This document shows positions 19,361 to 28,560 of a DNA stretch of 64,000 bases, piece after piece. Below the pieces are notes generated by a model. That model had not been told where the DNA came from, did no database searches, and was given only the letters and a program-made list of their open reading frames with translations. Source of the DNA: Pseudoalteromonas xiamenensis (GTDB lineage Bacteria; Pseudomonadota; Gammaproteobacteria; Enterobacterales; Alteromonadaceae); contig NZ_CP099917.1 of NCBI RefSeq assembly GCF_030994125.1, positions 3,146,001 through 3,210,000 on the forward strand. Reading direction: 5' to 3'. The position numbers and the translations under genes were made by a program. Position 1 is the first letter of the stretch. Each line of letters begins with the position of its first letter.

Positions 19361-19828
19361 TTATTCAACATCATCACGATAAGGGTCTGAAATCCCTAAA
19401 TCGGCTAACACTTCTTTCTCGATGGCTTCCATCTCGAGTGCATCTTGGTCATTTATATGGTCAAAGCCAAGTAAATGCAAGCAACCATGAACAACCATAT
19501 GGGCAAAATGGTCATGAAAGGTCTTTTCTTGCTCAATCGACTCTTTTAAAACCACATCGGGACAAATAATTAAATCACCTAATAATGGCAATTCTATTTC
19601 TGGTGGCGCTTCAAATGGAAAAGATAACACATTTGTTGGTTTATCTTTGCCTCGGTACTCGTGATTGAGTTGTTGCGACTCTTCACTGGTTGCGATGCGG
19701 ATGGTCATTTCAGCAGTCTCGCAGTAATTGACGAGCGCTTTCTCTGCCCACATCTGGAATTGCTCGGCGGTGGGTAAATTGTCGAATTCACCCGCAATTT
19801 GTAAATCTAAATCGAGATTAATGTTCAC
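19361..19828 (-). CDS. ybeY: Endoribonuclease YbeY
   Basis: The 155-residue protein has the zinc-binding signature [11 protein letters not shown] at about residues 114-124 and the conserved [13 protein letters not shown] segment. YbeY acts in 16S rRNA 3'-end maturation and ribosome quality control. The start overlaps the ybeZ stop by four bases (ATGA). Confidence 0.97.
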   Translation of the reverse strand: MNINLDLDLQIAGEFDNLPTAEQFQMWAEKALVNYCETAEMTIRIATSEESQQLNHEYRGKDKPTNVLSFPFEAPPEIELPLLGDLIICPDVVLKESIEQEKTFHDHFAHMVVHGCLHLLGFDHINDQDALEMEAIEKEVLADLGISDPYRDDVE

Positions 19829-20876
19829 GATGACTTCTCTTGGTTTGCAAAACGCTCTGCTTCACGTGCTTTTTGCTTTTCAGCTCGTTCAATTCGTTCA
19901 GCTTCTTCTTTTTTCTCATAAGCTTCGACAATTCGAGCTACGACAGGGTGACGAACAACGTCGTGAGCCTGGAAGAAATTAAAGGATATTTCGTTGACGT
20001 CGCTTAATACTTCTATTGCATGACGGAGGCCTGAACGTGCACCGCGAGGTAAGTCTACCTGTGTAATGTCACCAGTGATGACCGCTTTTGAATTAAATCC
20101 AATACGCGTTAAGAACATTTTCATTTGTTCTGTTGTCGTGTTTTGGCTTTCATCGAGAATAATAAAGGCATCATTCAGTGTGCGACCACGCATATACGCC
20201 AGTGGTGCGACTTCTATCACGTTACGTTCAATCAAACGTTCTACTTTTTCAAAACCGAGCATTTCAAATAACGCATCGTAAAGAGGGCGCAAATATGGGT
20301 CGATTTTCTGTGTTAAGTCGCCCGGTAAGAAACCCAGTTTTTCACCCGCTTCAACGGCTGGGCGTGTTAATAGAATACGTCGAACTTCTTGACGTTCTAA
20401 CGCGTCCACTGCCGCGGCAACAGCTAAGTAGGTTTTACCAGTACCTGCAGGACCTACACCGAAGGTGATGTCATGACGCAGAATGTTTGCAACATACTGA
20501 CTTTGATGTGGGTTACGAGGTTTAATTACACCACGACGCGTTTTAATAAAAACTTCTTTGTCCCAGACGTTTGGAGCTTCTTGTTCTAAACAGTTAGCCT
20601 CTGCAATCGCTAAATGTACGTCATCCGGCGTGAGTTCTTTTGTTCTGCCTTTGAGGGTTTGAGTTTCGATATAAAGTGCTTTAATTACGTCTTCTGCTGC
20701 TTTTGACTGAACGGGTTGACCCGTTACTTTGAAGGCATTGTCGCGATGGGCGATTTCAACACCTAGGCGGCGTTCAATTTGTTTTAGGTGTTCGTCAAAA
20801 GCGCCACACAGTGAGGCAAGTCGAGCATTGTCGGCGGGTTCGAGAAAAATTCTAAACTACTTAACTGGTTACTCAA
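19825..20876 (-). pseudogene. ybeZ: PhoH-like ATPase YbeZ with an apparent frameshift near its N-terminus
   Basis: From about 20862 down to 19825 one frame encodes all of YbeZ after its first residues: EPADNARLASLCGAF, Walker A (GPAGTGKTY) and Walker B (AFIILDESQN). Upstream of this frame is a stop, and no start fits. A different frame supplies a plausible beginning: TTG at 20876 with GGAAG five bases before it, encoding M-SNQLSSLEFF. The two frames join at A5 (20845-20849), T5 on the coding strand. One more T gives ...LEFFLEPADNARL, as in relatives, and a 350-residue protein. YbeZ interacts with YbeY in RNA metabolism. The lesion is most simply a base-call error. Confidence 0.88.
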
Positions 20877-20895
20877 AATAACTTCCTATAACAAT

Positions 20896-20915
20896 TACGC
20901 CAGCTTTCGCTGGCG
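20896..20915 (-). terminator. GC-rich hairpin between miaB and ybeZ
   Basis: CGCCAGC-TTTC-GCTGGCG (about 20898-20915) lies between the miaB stop and the ybeZ start. On the minus strand it is followed by TAATTGTTAT, a poor U tract, so it may only attenuate or stabilise the 3' end of miaB mRNA. Confidence 0.4.
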
Positions 20916-20925
20916 CAACAGACAT

Positions 20926-22359
20926 CTACGGTGTGAACGTAGTAACACCGAGTTCATCAGCCTCTGGTTGAGATGGTGCACGGTTCAAAATGGTTGAAGG
21001 TGCAACATCCTTACGCAAATTCATGTCTGATTCTGTACGAATTAATTCGCCACGTAAAGAGTTAGCGAATGCGTCGGTTATCTTCACATCGACAAATTGA
21101 CCGATAACAGAGTGTGGGCCAACGAAGTTTACGACGCGATTGTTTTCAGTACGTCCGCGCAGTTCCATCGGATCTTTCTTCGATGGACCTTCAACGAGGA
21201 TACGTTGTTCCATACCAACCATTTTCCGGCTGATGTCTTGAGCCATTTGGTTAATACGGTCTTGTAATATGTATAAACGTTGCTTCTTTTCGTCTTCTGA
21301 CACGTCATCGGGTAAATCCGCAGCAGGTGTACCAGGGCGAGCTGAGTAAATAAAGCTAAAGCTCATGTCAAAGCCAATGTCGTTAATAAGCTGCATAGTC
21401 GCTTCGAAATCTTCTTGAGTTTCGCCAGGGAAACCGATGATGAAATCAGATGACATACTCAGATTTGGACGAATCTTGCGAAGTTTACGAATCGTTGACT
21501 TGTACTCAATCGCCATGTGACCGCGCTTCATGAGGTTCAAAATGCGATCTGAACCACTTTGCACTGGTAAGTGTAAGTGATCAACCAGCTCAGGAATGTC
21601 GGCATAGGCATCAATAATGTCCTGCGTGAATTCTACTGGGTGTGATGTCGTGTAACGAATACGGTCGATGCCGTCAATCGCCGCAACATAACGCAGTAAA
21701 TCTGAGAAATGACAGATTTCTCCGTCATGTGTGTCACCACGATACGCGTTTACGTTTTGGCCAAGTAAGTTAACTTCACGCACACCTTGTTCTGCAAGTT
21801 GAGCAATTTCAAGTAGCACGTCATCAAGTGGACGGCTCACTTCTTCGCCACGAGTGTAGGGTACAACACAGAATGTGCAGTATTTAGAACAGCCTTCCAT
21901 AATGGAAACAAACGCTGAAGGACCTTCTGCGCGTGGCTCAGGTAAACGGTCGAACTTTTCGATTTCTGGGAAAGATACGTCAACAACAGAACCTTCATTG
22001 TTCTGCACTTGCTTGATCATTTCAGGCAGTCGGTGCAGCGTTTGTGGACCAAATACGATATCAACAAACGGTGCGCGTTGGCGAATGGTTTCACCTTCTT
22101 GAGAGGCTACACAGCCGCCTACACCGATAACAAGATCAGGTTTGTCGTCTTTTAATAGTTTCCAACGACCGAGCTGATGGAATACTTTCTCTTGCGCTTT
22201 TTCACGGATAGAACACGTATTCAGTAGAATAACATCCGCATCTTCAGCTTCTTCTGTAAGTTGATAACCATTGGTTGCATCAAGGAGATCAGCCATCTTC
22301 TGGGAGTCGTACTCGTTCATTTGACAACCCCAGGTCTTAATATGCAGTTTTTTACCCAT
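20926..22359 (-). CDS. miaB: tRNA-2-methylthio-N6-dimethylallyladenosine synthase MiaB
   Basis: The 477-residue protein carries the N-terminal methylthiotransferase domain cysteines ([31 protein letters not shown]). The radical-SAM [4Fe-4S] motif is CSKYCTFC near residue 157. A C-terminal TRAM domain covers about residues 378-440. MiaB methylthiolates i6A37 of tRNAs reading UNN codons. It heads the minus-strand miaB-ybeZYX-lnt unit and is divergent from ubiF. Confidence 0.98.
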   Translation of the reverse strand: MGKKLHIKTWGCQMNEYDSQKMADLLDATNGYQLTEEAEDADVILLNTCSIREKAQEKVFHQLGRWKLLKDDKPDLVIGVGGCVASQEGETIRQRAPFVDIVFGPQTLHRLPEMIKQVQNNEGSVVDVSFPEIEKFDRLPEPRAEGPSAFVSIMEGCSKYCTFCVVPYTRGEEVSRPLDDVLLEIAQLAEQGVREVNLLGQNVNAYRGDTHDGEICHFSDLLRYVAAIDGIDRIRYTTSHPVEFTQDIIDAYADIPELVDHLHLPVQSGSDRILNLMKRGHMAIEYKSTIRKLRKIRPNLSMSSDFIIGFPGETQEDFEATMQLINDIGFDMSFSFIYSARPGTPAADLPDDVSEDEKKQRLYILQDRINQMAQDISRKMVGMEQRILVEGPSKKDPMELRGRTENNRVVNFVGPHSVIGQFVDVKITDAFANSLRGELIRTESDMNLRKDVAPSTILNRAPSQPEADELGVTTFTP

Positions 22360-22578
22360 TGAAATAATGCCTCGTTTTCAATTCGTCTATCCGCGGAGCT
22401 TTCGCCCATATGGCAATACGTAAAGGCGCGTATTTTATATGTATCCGCGCGCTTAGCCAAGTATAGATTTTGACTTTACTTATCGGGATCAAACAAGCGT
22501 AATTTGTCGCGGTTAAAGTCTCCCTGTTTGGTTTTTTTTCGTTACAATGTTCACATCACATCAGTTTGGGAAAACATA

Positions 22579-23733
22579 ATGAAAAACAACGTGGTCATTA
22601 TTGGTGGAGGCATGGTTGGAGCTGCTACGGCAGTTGCACTTGCAAAGAAAGGCGCGCAGGTCATTGTGGTTGAGCAATTTCCTATTGACCCCATTGAAGC
22701 TTTCAATGATGAACAGATTGATATTCGAGTCTCTGCAATCAACCGTTTTTCTGAGCGTTTACTTGAATCTTTGGGCGCAATGCCCATGCTGAAGTCCTCA
22801 CGCAATGCACCTTATACGCGCCTAACTGCGTTCGAGTCTGGCAATAACGTACTAAGCTTTGATCACACAGAAGTGAATGCGAGTTACCTAGGCCACATTA
22901 TTGAGAACAAACTCATCCAAGCTAGTCTTTGGAAACAGTTTAAAGGGCTACCTATCACCGTAAAGCACTTTCCTACGCCTGCTCGTAAAATAGAACAAAG
23001 TGGGTCGGAAGTCACATTGACATACGACCAAGAAGTACTAAGAGCGAATTTGCTGATTGCCGCAGATGGAGGACGCTCGCATGTCCGTCATCTTGCTGGG
23101 ATTGGTGTTACTGGCTGGCAGTATTCCCAACATTGCATGGGGGTGTTGATTCGACTGGATGCACCGCAGCAAACTGAAACGTGGCAACAATTTAAACCGA
23201 CAGGGCCGGTTGCACTCCTTCCGATGGCAGCACCTTACGCAAATTTAATTTGGTATGACAATGGCAATAAATTGAAACTACTTAGCCAGCTTTCCCCTGA
23301 GCAACTTAAAGTGGAAATTAAAGCGCATTTTCCTACCTTGCCTGGTGATTTTACCGTGCTTAACTCAGCGATATTTCCCCTTGCTCGTCAACATGCAAAC
23401 CACTATGTGAAAGGTCGAGTTGTGCTAGTCGGTGATGCCGCTCATACGATTAATCCTTTAGCGGGGCAGGGGGTTAATTTGGGCTTTAAAGACGTTGCTG
23501 CGTTAGCGGATGCTGTTAGCCTTGATGATGTGGGTGAGTGTGGTGCATTAAAGACATACGAGCGTATGCGACGTAAAGACAATTTACTGATGATGTCGAC
23601 AATGGATGCGTGTTATTTCGGTTTTTCAAATGATATAGAGCCTCTGCGTATCGCACGTGAGTTTATATTAAAAATGGCAAATAACGCGGGTCCATTTAAA
23701 GCCAAAGTATTAGAGCATGCAATGGGCTACTAA
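22579..23733 (+). CDS. ubiF: FAD monooxygenase of ubiquinone synthesis, UbiF-type
   Basis: ATG at 22579 gives 384 residues starting directly with the Rossmann FAD motif (VVIIGGGMVGAATAVALA). An in-frame upstream start would add 25 residues without homology. The second FAD motif (GRVVLVGDAAHTINPLAGQGVNLGF, about residues 275-300) fits the UbiH/UbiF/VisC family. UbiF hydroxylates the quinone ring at the last hydroxylation step of ubiquinone synthesis. The UbiF choice over paralogues rests on its position divergent from miaB and upstream of a Met/Leu/Gln tRNA array, as in E. coli. Confidence 0.88.
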   Translation: MKNNVVIIGGGMVGAATAVALAKKGAQVIVVEQFPIDPIEAFNDEQIDIRVSAINRFSERLLESLGAMPMLKSSRNAPYTRLTAFESGNNVLSFDHTEVNASYLGHIIENKLIQASLWKQFKGLPITVKHFPTPARKIEQSGSEVTLTYDQEVLRANLLIAADGGRSHVRHLAGIGVTGWQYSQHCMGVLIRLDAPQQTETWQQFKPTGPVALLPMAAPYANLIWYDNGNKLKLLSQLSPEQLKVEIKAHFPTLPGDFTVLNSAIFPLARQHANHYVKGRVVLVGDAAHTINPLAGQGVNLGFKDVAALADAVSLDDVGECGALKTYERMRRKDNLLMMSTMDACYFGFSNDIEPLRIAREFILKMANNAGPFKAKVLEHAMGY

Positions 23734-23892
23734 GCGATAAATAAAAACATTAAAAACCGAGGGCTTTATTAATTAAAATGTCACATTTTCATGCTTGGAA
23801 ATACATTATTCAGATAGTTGCATTTAACTTATGGTAATTAATGTGTTAGAGCATCGTTTTATGGTAAAAATTCATTAAAGGTTGTAGGAATT

Positions 23893-23923
23893 TTGACGAT
23901 AATTGGTTACGCTTTGTGATAAT
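23893..23923 (+). promoter_or_regulatory. Candidate promoter of the kinase/cyclase gene
   Basis: TTGACG (23893-23898) and GATAAT (23918-23923) are 19 bases apart, and the -10 is preceded by TG (extended -10, TGTGATAAT). Just downstream is the palindrome AGAAATTTCT (23934-23943), a possible operator. The kinase start at 23995 would then have a leader of about 65 bases. The rest of 23734-23892 shows nothing I recognise. Confidence 0.45.
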
Positions 23924-23994
23924 CTGCATTAGCAGAAATTTCTAATTGGCAAGGAGTGTTATTAGAAAGAGAAGTCACCTGTTGGCTTTAGCGT

Positions 23995-26900
23995 ATGGGA
24001 CATACCAATTATGATAAATCTGATAAACCTATGCCTTTTACACAAATCTCTGATCAATATATTAAAACGGCTTTTCACTCAGTTAATTATACTTTGCTTG
24101 AAAAAATCGGTGAAGGCGGCTTTGGAAAAGTTTATAAAGCAAAACAACTCAACACAGACCAATTCGTTGCGATTAAGTTTCTCGCGATACAATCTTATAG
24201 TGAAGAAAAATCAAAACAGCGCTATATCGAGCGGTTTAAACGAGAAACAATACTTAGCAGTAAATTACATCACCCAAATATTGTGCGTTTGCTCGATCAA
24301 GGCCAGTGTAATGAAAATCTGCTTTTCGCCGTATTTGAATACGTTGATGGTCAGTCTCTAAAGACCTATCTAACAGCTAATGGTCAAATGTCGCCGTTGG
24401 TTACGCAAGATATCATGTTGCAGATACTTGATGCGCTTATCCATGCGCACCAGCACGGCATTATTCATCGTGATATTAAACCTGCCAATATTATGTTGAG
24501 TAAAGGTGGAGCGCGAACTCACGCTAAAATACTCGATTTTGGTATTGGGACGCTGACACAAGATAGCCGCCATCAAGAATTTAATACATTAACGCTGACA
24601 CAAGAAACGCTCGGCACCCCTTCTTACAGTGCGCCCGAACAGCTACGTGGCGAGCCCGCTACGGAAAGAACCGATCTGTACGTATGGGGTTTATTATTTT
24701 TGGAGTGTGTAACCGGTATACCAGCCGTAACCGGGTCAAGTTTAGCATCTATCTACCACAAGCAATTGAGCGATGCACAAGTACCTATTCCTCAAGCCCT
24801 TTTAGGACATCCTGTCGCAGGCTTACTACGCCGGCTTTTACATAAAAATGCAAACGATCGGGTAATCACTGGTGAAGAAGCGTACTTAGAACTGAGTCAC
24901 ATGAATATGGCTAATTTGGTGGGGGTCTTAAACAGCTTTAAGCCAACTAATTTGCCGAGTGAATCCACGGTGATATTACGTAATGATGAACCCAATCATC
25001 CTTTGCAAACAGACTATACGTTCTTTACGGAACGTAAACAAATTACTGTTCTAGCGGTGCGTTTTAGCATTTCTTCTATCAACAACAGTGAAAGTGACCA
25101 AGACGTACTGGATGCGTTATTTAAATCACATCGTGGACATTGTTTGGACATCGCGACACGGTTTGGCGCATATCATGTTGGCAGCTTGGGTGACACCAGC
25201 TTGTTTTACTTTGGGTACCCAACGGCAAGCGACAATGACTTGCGTTTATGTGCACGTACTGCCCTAGAGGTGATGAGCGACTTAACTAAGCGTAATGCTT
25301 TGATGAGAGAGGTAAACGGTTCAATCCTCAATATGCACGCGGGCATACATACTGGCGTCTTTACTACCTATGCGAATAACACGCCTGAAGGGCAGGTAGC
25401 CAACACCACATTGGCTTTAGCGCGCTATGCGGAGTGTAATGAAATTTTGTGTAGCTTACATGCAAGAAGTTTACTTGAGCCTTTTACCGAATTTGAAATG
25501 CATGCTGACCTGAAATTGGGCATGACTTCTTCAACAGAGTCGGTATTTAGAATGGTCGGTGAACGTCGGATTGAAGCATTTGGATTTATGCGCGGTACTC
25601 GTAATAACCACGAGTTAGTTGGTCGCCACACTGAAATCAAGCAAATGTTTACTATGCTTAATAGTCCAAATCAGAGTTGTCGCGTTGCTCACATACATGG
25701 TGAAGCAGGGATTGGTAAATCTCGTCTATTACAAGAAATCCGAAAAAGCGCATCGAGTTTTCAGCATTTGGTTGCACAGTGTCTACCTGAGCATCAGAAC
25801 AATGCACTTTATCCTATATTAACGTTGGTACGTTATCTCTACAATATTTCCCATCTAAGCAGCGAAAAAACAGTTGAATTGTTTAGTGACATATTGTCTG
25901 AACACAATTCTAGTTTGGAGCTTCAGCAAGCATTGCCAATCTTACTGATTTGGCTAAACATTGAGTTTGGTGAAGAACTGACAGCGTCTACTCTAGCCCC
26001 TGAACAGCAAAAATCGATTCTATTTAACAGTTTAACCACTTTATTGTCGGGGAAGCATTTTAGCTTAAGTGAGCATAAGCTTTATATAGTCGAAGACATC
26101 CACTGGGCTGATACCACAACATTAGAGTTCATTGCGCATTTTGCCAATCGACTTAACAACAACGGGGATGTGCTCGTTAATACGTCACGCCAACCCGTTC
26201 CAAACCTGCTTCATGATCTAAATCCAATTGACATTGGTCTGCAAAAGCTTACCGAACGAGCCTCTGAAGACTTTATTGTCAATTTATTTGATGATCAGCC
26301 TGTCTCACGTAATGTGCTCGATGTGCTAATTAATCGTACTGATGGTATACCGCTATTTATCGAAGAATTGGTCGATATGGTTAAGCAGAAAAAACTTGTC
26401 TGCATGACAAATGGCGAAATAAACTTTGTGAGTCCAGATAAATTAGAACAAGTGCCATCGAGTTTGCGCGAGTCACTACAGCAAAAGCTGGATGGTTTAG
26501 TGTATGCAAAAGAAACAGCACAACTTGCAGCGACGATTGGTCGCGAGTTTGAATATGCTTTATTGGTCGCCGTTTCATCGTTAAGTGAAAACCAAATTCA
26601 AAATGACCTAAATGAACTCGTTGCAAAAGATTTAATTGTGCATCAGCGACATGTAAGTAATGACAGTTATATCTTTAAACATGCCTTGGTCAGGGATGCG
26701 GCTTATGACTCAGTTTCAGAAGTAGAAAAAATAAAAAATCACTCTAATATTGCTAATAGAATTATCGGCTTGAAGAATGAAAATGACTGTATCTCAGAAT
26801 TGTATTACCATCTAAATCGCTCAAAACAATACCTTAGAAGTGCCCATTATGGATATAAGATTGCCAAAACTTACTCTGCATTAGGTTTCTATACTTCTGC

Positions 26901-27897
26901 GCATAACTTACTTGATAATTGCATAAACTTAGTATCAGAAAAAGAAATTTTTGAAAATCCAGTCACCTTTATTAAAATAAATTGTCTTAAAATTAGCTGC
27001 TTAGTAGCAATTGAAGGTTCTGGTAGCAGAGAAATACTTTCTATTTCATCTTACAATCAAGAACTAATAAAAATATCAAAACACTCTGATATATCTTGTG
27101 ACTTAACTCACTACTTACATCATATAAACTGGTCAACAATGACCTACCACCATATGACATCAAACAGAGTAAAAGCATTAGAACTCGCGTTAGATGAGTC
27201 AACAAATGCTAGCACTTTAAATTACACAGATGACCAAAAAATTGTCTCTTTCATACAAGTAGCTAATTGCTATCTTCTTGATGGCAATATCACAGAGTCT
27301 TTTAATTTTGTTCAAAAAGCTTTAAACATATTCTGTTTTAAAGATGCAGAGTTTGAGGATAATTCATGTATTGAGTACGGATTCTCTAGTAAAACTTTTT
27401 TATACATGATTAAAGCGTCCCTAGAAGCATGTTCCAAAAATTCTAATGCTAAAGATTCAATCCATACTGCAATAGCAATAAGTAAAAATGCAAAAAGCCC
27501 AGTTAGTGAGTTGATGTCTCTTGGCTATGGTGCAATTTGCGGTTACCTATTAAGCGATAACCCTTTCATTTGTGATTGTATAGATAAAATGTCAATACTG
27601 CTTTCTAAACATTCTGATCTAGGCCATTTCTCAATGTATCTTTATATGCCTAAAGCATATATCCAAGAAGATATAGAGAATTTAGAACAATCTATTCGTG
27701 TTATGGAACAAAGTGGCCAAACCCAATGGATAAGCCTTTATAAGTGTATGCTGATTGATATTTTAAAAAATAACGGCCTTCATGAAAAAGCTAATGGAGT
27801 TGTTTTAACTACATTAAAATGGTGTGAAAGTAGCAATGAAAAGGTTATGTATAAAAAGCTAAAAGAGTATTTAAAAGAAGGGAGTCATGAGAAATAA
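23995..27897 (+). CDS. Ser/Thr kinase - cyclase-like - STAND ATPase - helical-repeat fusion (TOMM kinase/cyclase-like)
   Basis: The protein has 1300 residues. The N-terminal eukaryotic-like kinase domain (about 32-300) has a glycine loop (GEGGFGKVY, 39-47), Lys61, HRDIKPAN (158-165) and DFG (181-183), so it looks active. A class III nucleotidyl-cyclase-like domain follows (about 345-500). Its first metal-binding Asp is not where expected (ITVLAVRFS), though GD and GIHTG segments remain. Next is an AAA/STAND ATPase (about 540-800) with Walker A (GEAGIGKSR) and a Walker B-like EDIHWAD. The C-terminal part (about 860-1300) is alpha-helical, TPR-like. The order matches proteins annotated as 'TOMM system kinase/cyclase fusion protein' (from memory). 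Composition drops from about 42-45% to about 25% GC after residue 905. The start is uncertain because no good ribosome-binding site precedes it; Met13 is an alternative. Confidence 0.85.
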   Translation: MGHTNYDKSDKPMPFTQISDQYIKTAFHSVNYTLLEKIGEGGFGKVYKAKQLNTDQFVAIKFLAIQSYSEEKSKQRYIERFKRETILSSKLHHPNIVRLLDQGQCNENLLFAVFEYVDGQSLKTYLTANGQMSPLVTQDIMLQILDALIHAHQHGIIHRDIKPANIMLSKGGARTHAKILDFGIGTLTQDSRHQEFNTLTLTQETLGTPSYSAPEQLRGEPATERTDLYVWGLLFLECVTGIPAVTGSSLASIYHKQLSDAQVPIPQALLGHPVAGLLRRLLHKNANDRVITGEEAYLELSHMNMANLVGVLNSFKPTNLPSESTVILRNDEPNHPLQTDYTFFTERKQITVLAVRFSISSINNSESDQDVLDALFKSHRGHCLDIATRFGAYHVGSLGDTSLFYFGYPTASDNDLRLCARTALEVMSDLTKRNALMREVNGSILNMHAGIHTGVFTTYANNTPEGQVANTTLALARYAECNEILCSLHARSLLEPFTEFEMHADLKLGMTSSTESVFRMVGERRIEAFGFMRGTRNNHELVGRHTEIKQMFTMLNSPNQSCRVAHIHGEAGIGKSRLLQEIRKSASSFQHLVAQCLPEHQNNALYPILTLVRYLYNISHLSSEKTVELFSDILSEHNSSLELQQALPILLIWLNIEFGEELTASTLAPEQQKSILFNSLTTLLSGKHFSLSEHKLYIVEDIHWADTTTLEFIAHFANRLNNNGDVLVNTSRQPVPNLLHDLNPIDIGLQKLTERASEDFIVNLFDDQPVSRNVLDVLINRTDGIPLFIEELVDMVKQKKLVCMTNGEINFVSPDKLEQVPSSLRESLQQKLDGLVYAKETAQLAATIGREFEYALLVAVSSLSENQIQNDLNELVAKDLIVHQRHVSNDSYIFKHALVRDAAYDSVSEVEKIKNHSNIANRIIGLKNENDCISELYYHLNRSKQYLRSAHYGYKIAKTYSALGFYTSAHNLLDNCINLVSEKEIFENPVTFIKINCLKISCLVAIEGSGSREILSISSYNQELIKISKHSDISCDLTHYLHHINWSTMTYHHMTSNRVKALELALDESTNASTLNYTDDQKIVSFIQVANCYLLDGNITESFNFVQKALNIFCFKDAEFEDNSCIEYGFSSKTFLYMIKASLEACSKNSNAKDSIHTAIAISKNAKSPVSELMSLGYGAICGYLLSDNPFICDCIDKMSILLSKHSDLGHFSMYLYMPKAYIQEDIENLEQSIRVMEQSGQTQWISLYKCMLIDILKNNGLHEKANGVVLTTLKWCESSNEKVMYKKLKEYLKEGSHEK

Positions 27898-28543
27898 TTA
27901 TAGAAGTGCTGGTTTTATTCATGTTGAGGATTTTTTTAGTGATCAAGAGCTTGAAGAACTAATAAGTTTATCTAAATCTATAGTTAGCGAAAATGATTTT
28001 CTTGATTTTAAAATTAAAGATTTAGAAAGTCTTCACCTTACTAATAGCGCTAAATTTAATGAGTTTAGCGCTAGAGGTTATAAATCTGAAAAATTATATG
28101 GATACATAAATTCAGTACTAAAGCAGCGCATAGATGCAATCATTAAAGAAATATATAAAGATAAATTTTTTATAGAAAATGATGCGACATTACTTGCTTG
28201 GTACCCAGAAAGTTTAATCAAAGGTTTCACTGGCTTTCACCAAGATGGGCCATCAGATGAGATACCTCATGGCTTCCCTCATTGTTGGATACCACTTACC
28301 GAAGAGAGAGTGGAAAATTTCGAATGTATACCTGAAACACATACTTTTGGTAATTTTCCTCATAGCCATATGGGGCACTTTATCAAAGTAGAATCAAATA
28401 TTGTCGAACAATTTATAGAGAATAAAAAGTCTTTTTTTGTTAAGCCTAAAGATCTTTTTATTTTTGATACTCGGTTGATGCATTGCCTAACAATCAATAA
28501 CACTAACTCAATAGCATGGTCTATTGAATTCATCGTAAAATAA
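27887..28543 (+). CDS. Phytanoyl-CoA dioxygenase (PhyH)-like protein
   Basis: The 218-residue protein shows the PhyH-type metal pattern: HQD (FHQDGPSDE, near residue 118), PETHTFG, and a distal His in FDTRLMHCLTINN near residue 202. Family members are Fe(II)/2-oxoglutarate oxygenases. The Arg expected about ten residues after the distal His for 2-oxoglutarate binding is not obvious here (NTNSIAWSIEF). The start lies inside the last codons of the kinase gene (11-base overlap) after GAAGGGAG, implying coupled expression. Base composition is low (one hand-counted line is 33% GC). The substrate is unknown; a role in modifying a peptide or metabolite of this cluster is possible but unproven. Confidence 0.72.
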   Translation: MRNNYRSAGFIHVEDFFSDQELEELISLSKSIVSENDFLDFKIKDLESLHLTNSAKFNEFSARGYKSEKLYGYINSVLKQRIDAIIKEIYKDKFFIENDATLLAWYPESLIKGFTGFHQDGPSDEIPHGFPHCWIPLTEERVENFECIPETHTFGNFPHSHMGHFIKVESNIVEQFIENKKSFFVKPKDLFIFDTRLMHCLTINNTNSIAWSIEFIVK

Positions 28544-28560
28544 GGAAAGTAAGGAAAAAA

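Noticed and set aside
23955..23991. Short GTG-started frame (11 codons) between the kinase promoter and the kinase gene
   Set aside because: The ribosome-binding sequence abuts the start and no leader-peptide logic (repeated codons, terminator) is visible.
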